Below, piece by piece: positions 8,563 to 17,556 of a stretch of 64,000 nt of DNA. Source of the DNA: Candidatus Sulfotelmatobacter sp. GTDB taxonomy: Bacteria > Vulcanimicrobiota > Vulcanimicrobiia > Vulcanimicrobiales > Vulcanimicrobiaceae. Location: positions 62,001 through 126,000 of the forward strand of contig DATJRY010000017.1 in NCBI GenBank assembly GCA_035504415.1. Direction: 5' to 3'. Below the pieces are notes generated by a model. The model did no database searches. It had not been told where the DNA came from and saw only the letters and a list, made by a program, of their open reading frames with translations. The position numbers were made by a program, and so were the translations under genes. The number at the start of each line of letters is the position of its first letter. The first letter of the stretch is position 1.

Positions 8563-10011
8563 ATGGCTACCGCTCCTTCGATCGGGACCCAGCTGGTGAT
8601 GCGGCTCGAGTCTCCCAATGAGCCCGGCTCGTTCGGCATGCTCGCCTCGGCGATCGGGGACGCGGGCGGCATGGTGGGCGCCGTCGACACGCGGACGGTC
8701 GGCAAGACGACCATCACCCGTGACGTGACGGTCAACGTCCCCAGCGACGCCGTCGCGACCGCCGTGCGCACGGCGATCGAAAAGCTCGACGGCGTGCGCA
8801 TCCTGAACGTCTCCGACTCGACCTTCCTTGCGCACCTCGGCGGCAAGATTCGCACCGGGATCACGCGACCGGTGAAGACGCGCCAAGATCTCTCGACCGT
8901 CTACACGCCGGGCGTCGCGCGCGTCTCGAGCGCGATCGCGAACGATCCGGTCAAAGCGTATGCGCTGACGATCAAGCGCAACACCGTCTGCGTGCTGACC
9001 GACGGCACCGCGGTGCTCGGTCTGGGCGACATCGGCCCCTACGGCGCGGCGCCGGTGATGGAGGGCAAGTGCATGCTCTTCAAGCAGTTCGCCGACATCG
9101 ACGCCTTCCCGATCTGCCTTGACACCAAGAGCGTCGACGAGATCGTCGAGACGGCCAAGCGCATCGCGCCGATCTTCGGCGGCATCAACCTCGAGGACAT
9201 CAGCGCGCCGCGCTGCTTCGAGGTCGAGCGCCGGCTGATCGACGAGCTCGACATCCCGGTCATGCACGACGACCAGCACGGCACCGCGGTGGTGATCCTG
9301 GCCGCGCTGATGAACGCCGCCGCCGTCGTCGGCAAACGGATGGACGAGCTGGTCATCGTGCTGACCGGCAGCGGCGCCGCCGGGACGGCGACGATCAAGA
9401 TGCTGCTCGCCGCGGGCGTGCGCGACGTCATCGCGGTCGACCGCGACGGCGCGCTCAACCGCACCGACCACTACGGCAACCCGCACTGGACGTGGCTCGC
9501 CGAGCACACCAATCGCGAGAACCGCCGCGGCGGGCTCAAAGACGTGCTGCGCGGCGCCGACGTCTTCATCGGCGTCAGCGCGCCCGGCATCTTGCAGCCC
9601 GAATGGATCGGCGAGATGGCGCGCGATCCCATCGTGTTCGCGATGGCGAACCCCACGCCCGAGGTCATGCCCGACGCGGCCGCCCCCTATGCCGCGGTCG
9701 TCGGCACGGGCCGCAGCGACTTCCCCAACCAGATCAACAACCTGCTCGCTTTCCCCGGCATCTTCCGCGGCGCGCTCGATTGCCGCGCACGGCGGATCAC
9801 CGAGGGGATGAAGCTGGCCGCCGCCCGCGCGATCGCCGACATCGTCGGCGAGGAGCGCAGCGCGGAGTACATCATCCCCAGCGTCTTCGACACGCGGGTC
9901 GTCGACGCCGTGGGCAAGGCCGTCATGCAAGCGGCGATCGACGAGGGCGTCGCACGCCGCGAGCTGCTGCTGCCCGACGAGGCCGCGGCCGAAACCTCGG
10001 GGGTTCGCTGA
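8563..10011 (+). CDS. NAD(P)-dependent malic enzyme with N-terminal ACT domain
   Basis: This 482-residue enzyme is predicted to decarboxylate malate to pyruvate, linking the TCA cycle to pyruvate supply. Residues 1-80 form an ACT domain (the LESPNEPGSFGMLASAIGD segment), a small-molecule sensor found on a subset of bacterial malic enzymes. The malic N-domain has YTPGVARVS, LTDGTAVLGLGDIG and the metal-region motif MHDDQHGTA. The NAD-binding domain has GSGAAG at a Rossmann turn. ATG 8563 is preceded by a GGGGACAGG ribosome-binding-like stretch; longer in-frame versions would run into the divergent cyclase. The response regulator ATG follows the stop immediately. Confidence 0.93.
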   Translation: MATAPSIGTQLVMRLESPNEPGSFGMLASAIGDAGGMVGAVDTRTVGKTTITRDVTVNVPSDAVATAVRTAIEKLDGVRILNVSDSTFLAHLGGKIRTGITRPVKTRQDLSTVYTPGVARVSSAIANDPVKAYALTIKRNTVCVLTDGTAVLGLGDIGPYGAAPVMEGKCMLFKQFADIDAFPICLDTKSVDEIVETAKRIAPIFGGINLEDISAPRCFEVERRLIDELDIPVMHDDQHGTAVVILAALMNAAAVVGKRMDELVIVLTGSGAAGTATIKMLLAAGVRDVIAVDRDGALNRTDHYGNPHWTWLAEHTNRENRRGGLKDVLRGADVFIGVSAPGILQPEWIGEMARDPIVFAMANPTPEVMPDAAAPYAAVVGTGRSDFPNQINNLLAFPGIFRGALDCRARRITEGMKLAAARAIADIVGEERSAEYIIPSVFDTRVVDAVGKAVMQAAIDEGVARRELLLPDEAAAETSGVR

Positions 10012-10698
10012 ATGTCCGATCGCGTCCTGATCATCGAAGACGACCCGGAGGTGGCCGCGTTCGAGCGCGCGATCCTCGAACGCAACGGTTATGAGGTGCG
10101 GGTCGTCAACACCGGGTCCGCCGGTCTCGAGACCGAGCCCAGCTTCAAGCCGGCGGTCGTGCTGCTCGACGTCGAGCTGCCCGACATCTCCGGCTTGGAC
10201 GTGTGCACGACGCTCGCCAACTCCTCGGAAGCGTTCATCCTGATGGTGAGCGCGCACTCGAGCGAGAACGACGTGCTGCGCGGACTGGGCCTGGGCGCCG
10301 ACGACTACATCCGCAAGCCGTTCTCGGGCAACGAGCTGGTGGCGCGCGTGCAGTCGTTCCTGCGCCGCCGCGAGCGCTCGCGCAAGATCGAGCAGGAAGG
10401 CCGGCTGGCCGTCGGCGGCGCGACGCTGGTGCGCGATTTCCACACGCTGGAGAACAACGGGAAGAGCGTGACCTTGACCGCGCTCGAGTTTCGCCTGCTC
10501 TGGTATCTGGCGGAGAACGTCGGCAAGCTGCTGACCCGCGCGCAGATCCTCGAGCGCGTCTGGAACGACGTCTCGGGCGTCCCCACCCGGGTCGTCGACG
10601 TCCACGTCGCCGCGCTGCGCAAGAAGCTGGCCGAGGTGACGGCGCAGTTGGCGATCAGCAGCGTCCGCGGGATCGGATACCGGCTCGACGAGCGGTGA
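10012..10698 (+). CDS. OmpR/PhoB-family response regulator without an adjacent kinase
   Basis: This 228-residue protein has a receiver domain (residues 1-118) with acidic pocket Asp10/Asp11, phospho-acceptor Asp53, switch Ser80 and Lys102. It is followed by a winged-helix Trans_reg_C domain (about 130-228) ending in the typical RGIGYRL. No histidine kinase lies next to it in this window, so it is an orphan regulator here. It sits directly after malic enzyme with no gap and overlaps the next gene by 4 bases (GTGA), suggesting a joint transcript with a metabolic enzyme and a second regulator. Confidence 0.93.
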   Translation: MSDRVLIIEDDPEVAAFERAILERNGYEVRVVNTGSAGLETEPSFKPAVVLLDVELPDISGLDVCTTLANSSEAFILMVSAHSSENDVLRGLGLGADDYIRKPFSGNELVARVQSFLRRRERSRKIEQEGRLAVGGATLVRDFHTLENNGKSVTLTALEFRLLWYLAENVGKLLTRAQILERVWNDVSGVPTRVVDVHVAALRKKLAEVTAQLAISSVRGIGYRLDER

Positions 10699-12134
10699 AG
10701 GCGGGCATCGCGCTCGATCAGCGCGATCCCCGTCCGCTCTACGTGCAGCTGGCGGACGCGCTGACCGACGCGATCGAGCGCGGTGAGCTGGCGCCCGACG
10801 AACGGCTGCCGGCGATTCGCACGCTGGCGCGCCAGCTCGACGTCGCGGTGGTGACCGTCTCGCAGGCGTACGACGCGCTGGCCGCGCGCGGACGTCTGGT
10901 CGCGCGGGCCGGCCGCGGCACCTTCGTCGCGCCGCCGCGCCCGAGCGCCGACGCCGCCCCGCGCACGTGGGAACCCTCGCTGCTGGTGCGCGGCGAGCGG
11001 ATGGAAGGCGTGATGGACCGGCTCGCGCAGGCGGCCGGCCCGGGCGTGATCTCGCTGGCCAGCGCGCATCCGGCGCCCGAGACGTTTCCGCTGGCGGAGT
11101 TCTCGCGGGCGATGCAGCGCACGTTCGCCGACGATCCACCCGAGCTGATGCAATACCGGGCCAACACCGGCGATCCCGACCTGTGCGCGGTGCTGGCCGA
11201 CGGCTTGGCCGCGCGCGGCTGCGCGACGCAGCCCGACGAGATCATCGTCACCTCGGGCGCGCAGCAGGCCGCCGATCTGATCGCCTCGGTGCTGCTGCAC
11301 GAACGCGCCGTCGTGGCCTGCGAGTCGCCGACGTATCCCGGCACGCTAGGCGTCTTCGACGCGCGCGGGGCGAGCTACGTCGAGGTGCGCTCCGATCAGG
11401 ACGGCGTGCGCATCGACGACGTCGAGCGCGTCTTCGCCGAGTACCGCCCGCGCCTGTTCGCGATCTGTCCGATCGCGGAGAACCCGACCGGCGTCGTGCT
11501 GCCGGCGCGGCGCGGCAAGGCCATCGTCGAGCTGGCGCGCCGCTACGACGTGGTGATCCTCGAGGACCAGACCGGCTGGACGATCACCTACGACGGCGCG
11601 CCGCCGCCGCCGCTGGCGGCGTACGACGACGACGGCCGCGTGGTGATGATGGAGTCGCTCTCGAAAGCGATCTTTCCGGCGCTGCGCATCGGCTATCTGC
11701 GGGTGCGCGGCGCGCTCCGCTTGACGATCGAGGCGGCCAAGGTGCGCACCGACTCGTTCACCTCGACGCTCACGCAGCGCGCGCTGTGGCGTTTCTTGCG
11801 CACGCCGGCCTACGCGCGCCACCTGCGCTCGGCCCGCTCGCTCTACCGCCACCGGCGCGACCTGTTCGTCGACGCGCTGGCGCGCGCGCTGCCGTGGGCC
11901 GACGTCGCGCCGCCGCAAGCGGGGACCAACGTGTGGTTGCGCCTCCCGAGCCGGCTCTCGAGCCAGGCGGCGTTCGAGCGTTGCGTGCGCGAAGGTGTCC
12001 TGGTCATGCCTGCCGATCCTTTCTATCCGACGCGCAGCGGGCCACCGGCCCTGCGGCTCTCGTTCGGAGACCGCGACGACGACACGCTGCTGCGCGCGGT
12101 CGACCGACTCGCTCGCGCGCTGGCCGCTCCGTAA
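10695..12134 (+). CDS. MocR-type GntR/aminotransferase fusion regulator
   Basis: This 479-residue protein has an N-terminal GntR winged helix (about residues 8-80, with the LPAIRTLARQL recognition region) fused to a fold-type I PLP aminotransferase-like domain. The Schiff-base lysine is Lys324 in SLSKAIFP and the pyridine-contacting aspartate is Asp291 in ILEDQTG. MocR proteins usually regulate PLP, GABA, taurine or amino-acid genes; the target here is unknown. The GTG start is set by the 4-base overlap with the response regulator gene. A plain transaminase role is less likely given the intact DNA-binding domain. Confidence 0.9.
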   Translation: MKAGIALDQRDPRPLYVQLADALTDAIERGELAPDERLPAIRTLARQLDVAVVTVSQAYDALAARGRLVARAGRGTFVAPPRPSADAAPRTWEPSLLVRGERMEGVMDRLAQAAGPGVISLASAHPAPETFPLAEFSRAMQRTFADDPPELMQYRANTGDPDLCAVLADGLAARGCATQPDEIIVTSGAQQAADLIASVLLHERAVVACESPTYPGTLGVFDARGASYVEVRSDQDGVRIDDVERVFAEYRPRLFAICPIAENPTGVVLPARRGKAIVELARRYDVVILEDQTGWTITYDGAPPPPLAAYDDDGRVVMMESLSKAIFPALRIGYLRVRGALRLTIEAAKVRTDSFTSTLTQRALWRFLRTPAYARHLRSARSLYRHRRDLFVDALARALPWADVAPPQAGTNVWLRLPSRLSSQAAFERCVREGVLVMPADPFYPTRSGPPALRLSFGDRDDDTLLRAVDRLARALAAP

Positions 12135-12158
12135 GCGGCAGCACCTTCCTTCAAGGGG

Positions 12159-14708
12159 ATGATGAACCACCGACTCGCGATCGCGGCGGCGCTGCTGGCC
12201 CTGCTGCCCGTGCAGAACGCTTCCGCCGCCGGCGTGCGCAGCGTGCGCGCCATTCGCGCCGCCGTGCCCGTCAGCTACGCGGCCCCGGCCGGCGACCTGC
12301 CCGTCGAGCATCTGCACGGCGCGACCTACGACGCGGTGCTGCCCTCGGGGCGGCTCGTCACGCCGGCCGGCACGAGCGTCGTCACGGGGATGAACGCGCT
12401 CGGCCTCGCGCTGAGTCCCGACGGCCGCTACGCGATCGTCTCGAACGACGACGAGCTCGACGGCGCGATGCACTCGCTGGTCGACCCGAACGCGACCGGC
12501 GGGTACGTGCTGGCGGTCGTCGATCTCGCGACGATGCAGGTCGTCAGCCGCTATCGCGCGCCCGGTGAGACGTACTGGAACGGCATCGCCGCGCTGGCGG
12601 ATCCGGCGCGTCCCGGCGGGACGCTCGTGCTCGCGTCGGGTGGGACCAGCGGCAGCGTGTACGTGTTTCGGCTCGACGCGAGCGGCGCGCTCACGCCCGA
12701 TCCGCGCCACGTCATCGCGCTGCCGGGGTCGAGCGACCCGGCCTTCGCCGCGCGCGGGCACGCCCTGGCGTCGACGCTGGCCGTCTCGGCCGACGGCAAG
12801 CGCGCGTACGTCGTCGACGACGCCGGCGACAGCATCAGCGCGATCGACACCGCGACGCGCCGGCTGAGCGGGTCGAGCTGGCCGGTCGGATTCTTCCCGT
12901 TCGGCGTCGCCCCGGCCGGCGACCAGCTGCTGGTCACCAACGAAGGACTGCTGCGTTACGGCGTGCTCGGCGCGCCGGTCAGCGCGCCGCCGTTCGCCCC
13001 GCCGGCGGCCGATCTCGATCGCGCTTCGTCCCTCTCGCTCTTGGCGCTCGGTGCGAACGGTGATCTGGGCGCGCCGGCGTCGCTGCCGATGGATCCCACG
13101 CCGGACGGGATCCGCACCGTCGGCGGCGCGCACCCGACCGCCGTCGTCGTCACGCCCGACGACACGCACGCGTACGTCGCGATGAGCGGCGTCGACCGTA
13201 TCGCGACGGTGGAGCTGGGTGCGAGCCCGCGCGTCGTCGGCGGCACCGAGCTGCGGCTGTTCGATCGCGGCCCGTACGGCACCGAACCGGCCGCGCTCGC
13301 GCTCTCGCGCGACGGTTCGCGCTTGTACGTCGCGCTGGCCGGACTCAACGCGGTCGCGGTGATCGACGCGCGCGACCCGGCGCACCTGCACCGCATGGGC
13401 TTGATCCCGACCGGCTGGTATCCGTCCGCGCTGGCGCTCGGCGCCGACGATCGCACCCTGTACGTGCTCAACACCAAAGGCTTCGGCAGCGACGCCGGCG
13501 CCGGCGCCGATCCCAACGCCGACGGCACCGCGGTGTGGTCGACGCTGGAGAAGATCGACCTGGGCGCGGTGCGCTTGACCAGCGCGACGCAGAACGCGCT
13601 GGGCAACACGCGCCGCGTCGTCGCCGCGCGCGCGATGGTGCCGCCCGGCCTGCGAGACGTCGTCGTCATCGAACAAGCGGGCAAAGGCTTCGACGCGATG
13701 CTCGGCGATCTGGGCGCACCGGCCGGCGATCCGTCACTGGTGCAGTACGGCGAAGCGGTGACGCCCAACTTGCACGCGCTGGCCCGGCGCTACGCGCTCG
13801 CGACGAACTTCTTCGCCGACGACGCGATCGGGGCGGGCAATCAGCAATTCCTCACCGCGGGCACCGCCTCGCTGTTCGCCGAACGGCTGCTGCGCGCTCG
13901 CGCCGGGCGGGACGGCCTCGGCACCGCCGCGCAAGATCCCGAAGATTGGCCGCGCCTCGGATCGATCTTCGATTCGCTCGCGCGTCACCGCATGTCGTAT
14001 CGCGACTACGGCGACCTGCTCACCGTCGCCGGCTACGACGACGGCCGCGCCGCCGATCCGCGCGCCGACGATCCGTACTATGCCGGACCGGCCGACACCA
14101 GCGCGCCGACGCAAGGGCTGGGCGGACTCTACGCGCAGAACGTCCCCGCGCCGGCCGCGCTGGCCGATCACGTCGACCTGCAATACCCCGGTTGGAACCC
14201 GCGCATCCGCGACGAGCGGCGCGCCCAAGAGTTCATCCGCGACTACTCGACGCTCGTCGCCTCCGGCCGCGAGCCGCGCTACGTCCACCTTTGGCTGCCG
14301 GCCGACGCGGCGGTGACCGTTCCCGGCGCGCCGCCACCGGCCGAGCAAGTCGCCGACGGCGACCGCGCGCTGGGCGAGATCGTCGCCTACTTGAGCCACC
14401 TGCGCTCGTGGCGCCACACCGCGATCATCATCGTCGGCGGCGACGCGCCGGGCTCGCACGACCACGTCGACGCGACGCGCAGCTACGCCGTCGTCGTCTC
14501 GCCGTTCGCCAAGCGCCACGCGTTGGACGCGCGGCATCTCTCGACCGCCAGCGTGCTCAAGACGGCGGAAGAGGCGCTGCACGTGGGCACGCTCTCGCTG
14601 GGCGACCTGCTCGCCACCGACCTCACCGAATGCCTCACCGCGCACGGCGGCGACGAGGCGCCCTACGTCGCCCTGCCCGTCCCGGAGCAAGCCGCGGCGA
14701 GCCGATGA
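12159..14708 (+). CDS. Secreted bifunctional YncE-like beta-propeller / alkaline-phosphatase-superfamily protein
   Basis: This 849-residue exported protein has an N-terminal signal peptide (residues 1-25, ending NASAAG). About residues 40-440 are YVTN/YncE-type propeller repeats (LALSPDGRYAIV, LALSRDGSRLYVAL, LALGADDRTLYVLN). The C-terminal domain (from about 490) belongs to the phosphoesterase/alkaline-phosphatase superfamily, with a VVVIEQAGKGFDAMLGD entry, a VTPNLHALA block and a GDAPGSHDHVDATRSY block rich in metal-ligand-type Asp and His. ATG 12159 and ATG 12162 are both possible next to the AAGGGG element; the difference is one residue. The substrate is unknown. The next gene overlaps by 4 bases. 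Confidence 0.82.
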   Translation: MMNHRLAIAAALLALLPVQNASAAGVRSVRAIRAAVPVSYAAPAGDLPVEHLHGATYDAVLPSGRLVTPAGTSVVTGMNALGLALSPDGRYAIVSNDDELDGAMHSLVDPNATGGYVLAVVDLATMQVVSRYRAPGETYWNGIAALADPARPGGTLVLASGGTSGSVYVFRLDASGALTPDPRHVIALPGSSDPAFAARGHALASTLAVSADGKRAYVVDDAGDSISAIDTATRRLSGSSWPVGFFPFGVAPAGDQLLVTNEGLLRYGVLGAPVSAPPFAPPAADLDRASSLSLLALGANGDLGAPASLPMDPTPDGIRTVGGAHPTAVVVTPDDTHAYVAMSGVDRIATVELGASPRVVGGTELRLFDRGPYGTEPAALALSRDGSRLYVALAGLNAVAVIDARDPAHLHRMGLIPTGWYPSALALGADDRTLYVLNTKGFGSDAGAGADPNADGTAVWSTLEKIDLGAVRLTSATQNALGNTRRVVAARAMVPPGLRDVVVIEQAGKGFDAMLGDLGAPAGDPSLVQYGEAVTPNLHALARRYALATNFFADDAIGAGNQQFLTAGTASLFAERLLRARAGRDGLGTAAQDPEDWPRLGSIFDSLARHRMSYRDYGDLLTVAGYDDGRAADPRADDPYYAGPADTSAPTQGLGGLYAQNVPAPAALADHVDLQYPGWNPRIRDERRAQEFIRDYSTLVASGREPRYVHLWLPADAAVTVPGAPPPAEQVADGDRALGEIVAYLSHLRSWRHTAIIIVGGDAPGSHDHVDATRSYAVVVSPFAKRHALDARHLSTASVLKTAEEALHVGTLSLGDLLATDLTECLTAHGGDEAPYVALPVPEQAAASR

Positions 14709-15166
14709 TCGACGCGATCGCCGCCTTCGTCCGCGCGCTCGGCCTGCCGATGCGCTTCGGCGCGAGCGCCGCGGAAGCGGTCATGGCGGGCGTCGCGCTG
14801 GAGTCGGGTACGCTGGTCGTCGACCGCGAGCGCGTGCAGCCCGGCGACGTCCTGCACGAAGCCGCTCACCTCGCGCTCCTACCGGCCGCGGAGCGGCCTG
14901 CCGCGCACGGCCGGCTCGACAGTGCGCCCGCCGAGGAGATGGCCGCGCTGGCGTGGTCGTACGCTGCGGCCGTCCGGCTGGGGATCGACGCGAACGTGGT
15001 CTTTCACGAGCACGGCTACCGCGGTGCCGGCACGTCGATCGCGGAAGCGTTCGCGCGCGGAGGCGGCCCCGGCGTTCCGCTCCTGGTCTGGCTCGCGATG
15101 TGCGAGCCGAGCGCTTTTCCGGTCATGCGAGCCTGGCTCAATCCGGGCGATCGGCGCATCGGATAG
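14705..15166 (+). CDS. Small HEAAH-motif protein, putative minimal zinc metallopeptidase-like protein
   Basis: This 153-residue cytosolic-looking protein has no signal peptide. It contains GDVLHEAAHLALL, an HExxH zinc-binding signature at 51-55, with acidic Glu77 and Glu78 about 22 residues later that could be a third ligand. A second HEHG stretch is at 101-104. The length and motif resemble small ImmA/IrrE-like or uncharacterised metallopeptidase folds, but I do not recognise a named family. It overlaps the phosphatase gene by ATGA, implying coupled expression. Proteolytic activity is inference. Confidence 0.65.
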   Translation: MIDAIAAFVRALGLPMRFGASAAEAVMAGVALESGTLVVDRERVQPGDVLHEAAHLALLPAAERPAAHGRLDSAPAEEMAALAWSYAAAVRLGIDANVVFHEHGYRGAGTSIAEAFARGGGPGVPLLVWLAMCEPSAFPVMRAWLNPGDRRIG

Positions 15167-15199
15167 CCAGGACCGGCCGGAAGGGGTACCATCGGAAGC

Positions 15200-15640
15200 A
15201 TGCGGTCCGTCTCACACACCAACACGCTCACGACCGACATCGCGCTGCTCGTGCTGCGCCTGGGTCAGGCCATCGTGCTGTGGCCGCACGGCGCGCAGAA
15301 AGCGCTCGGGTGGTTCGGCGGCCCCGGCATCGCCGGTGTCGTCGCCGGCCTGCATCAGCACGTCGGCGTCCCCACGCCGCTGGCGTATCTCGTCATCGCG
15401 ACCGAGTTTCTCGGACCGATCTTGCTCGTGCTCGGCATTCTCACGCGACTCGCGGCGCTCGCGATCTTCGTCGACATGGCGATGGCCGCGATCCTCGTGC
15501 ACTCGGCGAACGGGTTCTTCATGAACTTCAGCGGACATCAGGCGGGGGAGGGCGTCGAGTACTTCCTCTACGCGTGCACGATCGCGTTGGCGCTCGTCAT
15601 CGGTGGGGCTGGGCGGTTCGCGTTGTTCTCCAAGACCTGA
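15200..15640 (+). CDS. DoxX-family integral membrane protein
   Basis: This 146-residue protein has four hydrophobic segments and the family signatures RLGQAIVLWPHGAQKALGWFGG near residue 20-40 and TEFLGPILLVLGILTR near 72-90. DoxX/DoxD-type proteins are found with quinone-linked redox systems and oxidative stress functions; the exact role here is unknown. The start is supported by GGAAGGGG upstream of ATG 15200. It converges on the SSS transporter across the long inverted repeat. Confidence 0.88.
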   Translation: MRSVSHTNTLTTDIALLVLRLGQAIVLWPHGAQKALGWFGGPGIAGVVAGLHQHVGVPTPLAYLVIATEFLGPILLVLGILTRLAALAIFVDMAMAAILVHSANGFFMNFSGHQAGEGVEYFLYACTIALALVIGGAGRFALFSKT

Positions 15641-15659
15641 CGTTCGCACATCGTTGGGG

Positions 15660-15808
15660 GTGCGGCGAGGGGCGCATGGTGCGCTGGCGGGGACGCTCCC
15701 TGCGCGCGTCGTGCGCGCAGGGAGCTCCGGCGCTCCGCCGCTCTCGGCCCTCCGGGCTCACGCCGCTCCGCGAGGCCCCGCCAGCGCGCCATGCGCCCCT
15801 CGCCGCAC
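15660..15808. repeat. 149-bp imperfect palindromic element with nested hairpin
   Basis: The outer 33-base arms at 15660-15692 and 15776-15808 are reverse complements with a single mismatch (T at 15680 versus the expected C). Inside, 15695-15707 and 15713-15725 form a perfect 13-bp stem with a 5-base loop. It lies between the 3' ends of doxX and the SSS transporter. It could be a MITE/REP-type repeat or a bidirectional transcription stop; there is no T-run, so it is not a classical intrinsic terminator. Imperfect copies of ATCGT followed by a G-run occur on both flanks (15650-15660 and 15815-15827), a weak hint of a target duplication. Confidence 0.75.
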
Positions 15809-15831
15809 GGCGCGATCGTGGTGGGGGCTGA

Positions 15832-17283
15832 TTACGTGTCCGCGAGCGCTGCGGGTGCTGTGTGGCGCGCGGGGACGATGGCGGCGGTGACGGCGAGGAC
15901 GACGATGTTTGCTGCCAGGGCGACCAGGCCGGTGTTGATGCCGTCGATTTGGCTGACGCCTTTCACCGTGCAGACGATCAGGACGATCAGGCCGGCGATG
16001 ATGCCGGCGCCGACGGCGGCGGCGGAGGGGCGTCTTCCGGTCACGCCGAGGACGACGCCGGGGAAGAGTTGGGTGATGCCGTTGTAGCCGATCAGGAGCA
16101 ATCCGACCAGCGTCGTGCGGGCGAGGGCCCAGAAGCCGAAGGCCAGCAGCGCGACGATCAGAACCAGGATGCGGGTGGCCATCGTTTGCGCGGCTTCGTC
16201 GCGCGCGATGCCGTAGTCGGCCAGGACGTTCTTGCCGACGATGCTGGCGGCGGCGAGGAGCTGCCCGGCGGCGGGGACCAGGCCGGCGAGCACGCCGGCG
16301 GCGGCGACGATGCCCAGCGTCCACGCGGGATAATGTTGTTGGACGACCAGCATGAACGACTGGTCGGCGGCGGGTCCGACCAGGCCCGGGACGATCTCGA
16401 GCGCGGCGAAGCCGGCGAAGAACACCAGCAGCAGCATCAATTGGTAGAAGGGCAAGAAGATCGCGTTGCGGCGGAGCGTGTCTTCGTTGCGGGCGCTGTA
16501 GACGGCGGCCATCGATTGCGGCCACATGAAGAAGCCGCAGGCGGTCAGCACCGTGGTCGAGACGACCCAGGTGATGCCGCTGGGTGACGACGGGCCGGCG
16601 ATCGTCAGCCAGTTCGGGTGATCGCGCAGGACCGCGTCGAGCGCGCCGGCCGGCGAGCCGAAGAAGTGCGTCGGGAGCGCGATGCCGGCGAAGATGACGC
16701 CGATCAGGACCAGGCCGTCCTTCGCGACGCTGGCCCAGGCCGCGCCGCGCAGGCCGACGACGAACGTGAAGACGGCGATCAGGAAGAATGCGATACCGAC
16801 GGCCAGTAGGGGATCGACTTGGCCGAAGCCGGCGATGCGCACCAAGATCTGGATGCCGGTCAGCTGCAGCGTCACGTAGGGGACCAGCATCACGAAGCCG
16901 AGCAGCGCGACCAGTGCGCCGAGCGTTTTCGAGCCGTAACGGTTGACGAAGAAGTCGGGACCGGTGAGCAGATTGTGCCGGCGCGCGATGCGGTGGACTT
17001 TGGGGGTGAGGAAGAAGGCGATGATGTAGGCCAGCGTCCCGTAGCACAGGATGTAGTAGGCGGGTGCGCCTTTGCCGTACGCCCAGCCGGCGGCTCCGAG
17101 GAACGTGAACGTCGTGTAGATCTCGCCGGCCAGAAGCAGCCAGAGCAGCAGCGCGCCGACGCGGCGGCCGGCGACGATGTACTCTTGCGGGTCCATCGTG
17201 ATGCCGCGCACGCCGCGGATGCCGAGCAACAGCGTGCCGATCACGACGAGGGCGACGATGCCCAGCGCGACGGTGGCGCTCAT
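15832..17283 (-). CDS. Sodium:solute symporter (SSS family)
   Basis: This 483-residue protein has about 13 hydrophobic segments and the classical SSS pattern: first helix, then PQEYIVAGRRVGALLLW, then the GEIYTTFTFLGAAGWAYGKG region. It is predicted to take up an organic solute with Na+; the substrate is not evident. ATG 17283 overlaps the stop of the DUF3311 gene (ATGA), and this small-protein/SSS pairing is widespread. Longer in-frame versions to 18636 run through the DUF3311 gene and the divergent pentein gene and are not credible. Confidence 0.92.
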   Translation of the reverse strand: MSATVALGIVALVVIGTLLLGIRGVRGITMDPQEYIVAGRRVGALLLWLLLAGEIYTTFTFLGAAGWAYGKGAPAYYILCYGTLAYIIAFFLTPKVHRIARRHNLLTGPDFFVNRYGSKTLGALVALLGFVMLVPYVTLQLTGIQILVRIAGFGQVDPLLAVGIAFFLIAVFTFVVGLRGAAWASVAKDGLVLIGVIFAGIALPTHFFGSPAGALDAVLRDHPNWLTIAGPSSPSGITWVVSTTVLTACGFFMWPQSMAAVYSARNEDTLRRNAIFLPFYQLMLLLVFFAGFAALEIVPGLVGPAADQSFMLVVQQHYPAWTLGIVAAAGVLAGLVPAAGQLLAAASIVGKNVLADYGIARDEAAQTMATRILVLIVALLAFGFWALARTTLVGLLLIGYNGITQLFPGVVLGVTGRRPSAAAVGAGIIAGLIVLIVCTVKGVSQIDGINTGLVALAANIVVLAVTAAIVPARHTAPAALADT

Positions 17284-17471
17284 GCGGGCGTGCTCCGGTA
17301 CGCCACCCACAGGAAGGCCGGCGTGAGCAGAATCCACGCGACGATCCAGGCCAGCACGAACGGCAGGCCCAGGATGCGCGGTTCGAGGTGGTTGGCCAGC
17401 GCGACCCCGACGGTCAACGCGAGGAATGGGATCGCCGCGCAGGCGGCGGCGACGGTACGGCGCTGCTGCAT
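17280..17471 (-). CDS. DUF3311 small membrane protein, partner of SSS transporter
   Basis: This 63-residue protein has two hydrophobic helices (about residues 10-26 and 36-56) separated by a short NHLEPRILGLPF loop. That organisation is typical of DUF3311 proteins encoded just before SSS-family symporters. It is predicted to be an accessory subunit, by analogy with YhdT-PanF and similar pairs. The stop overlaps the transporter start. Confidence 0.8.
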   Translation of the reverse strand: MQQRRTVAAACAAIPFLALTVGVALANHLEPRILGLPFVLAWIVAWILLTPAFLWVAYRSTPA

Positions 17472-17556
17472 CGCTCGGTCTGTGCCCCAGCGGTGCCCGA
17501 CTCCTTTGCTCGGCGTATGAGGGCTGGGTGGGCGTGTCGGCGAAACGCGGCACGTC

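Noticed and set aside
8446-11139. Very long minus-strand open frame opposite malic enzyme, response regulator and MocR
   Set aside because: It is antisense to three genes with clear families, has an Arg/His-rich low-complexity product and matches no motif; long antisense frames are expected at this GC content.
11346-13676. 776-codon minus-strand open frame opposite the MocR and phosphatase-fusion genes
   Set aside because: Composition is Arg/Val/Asp-biased without secondary-structure pattern; the plus-strand proteins have recognised domains.
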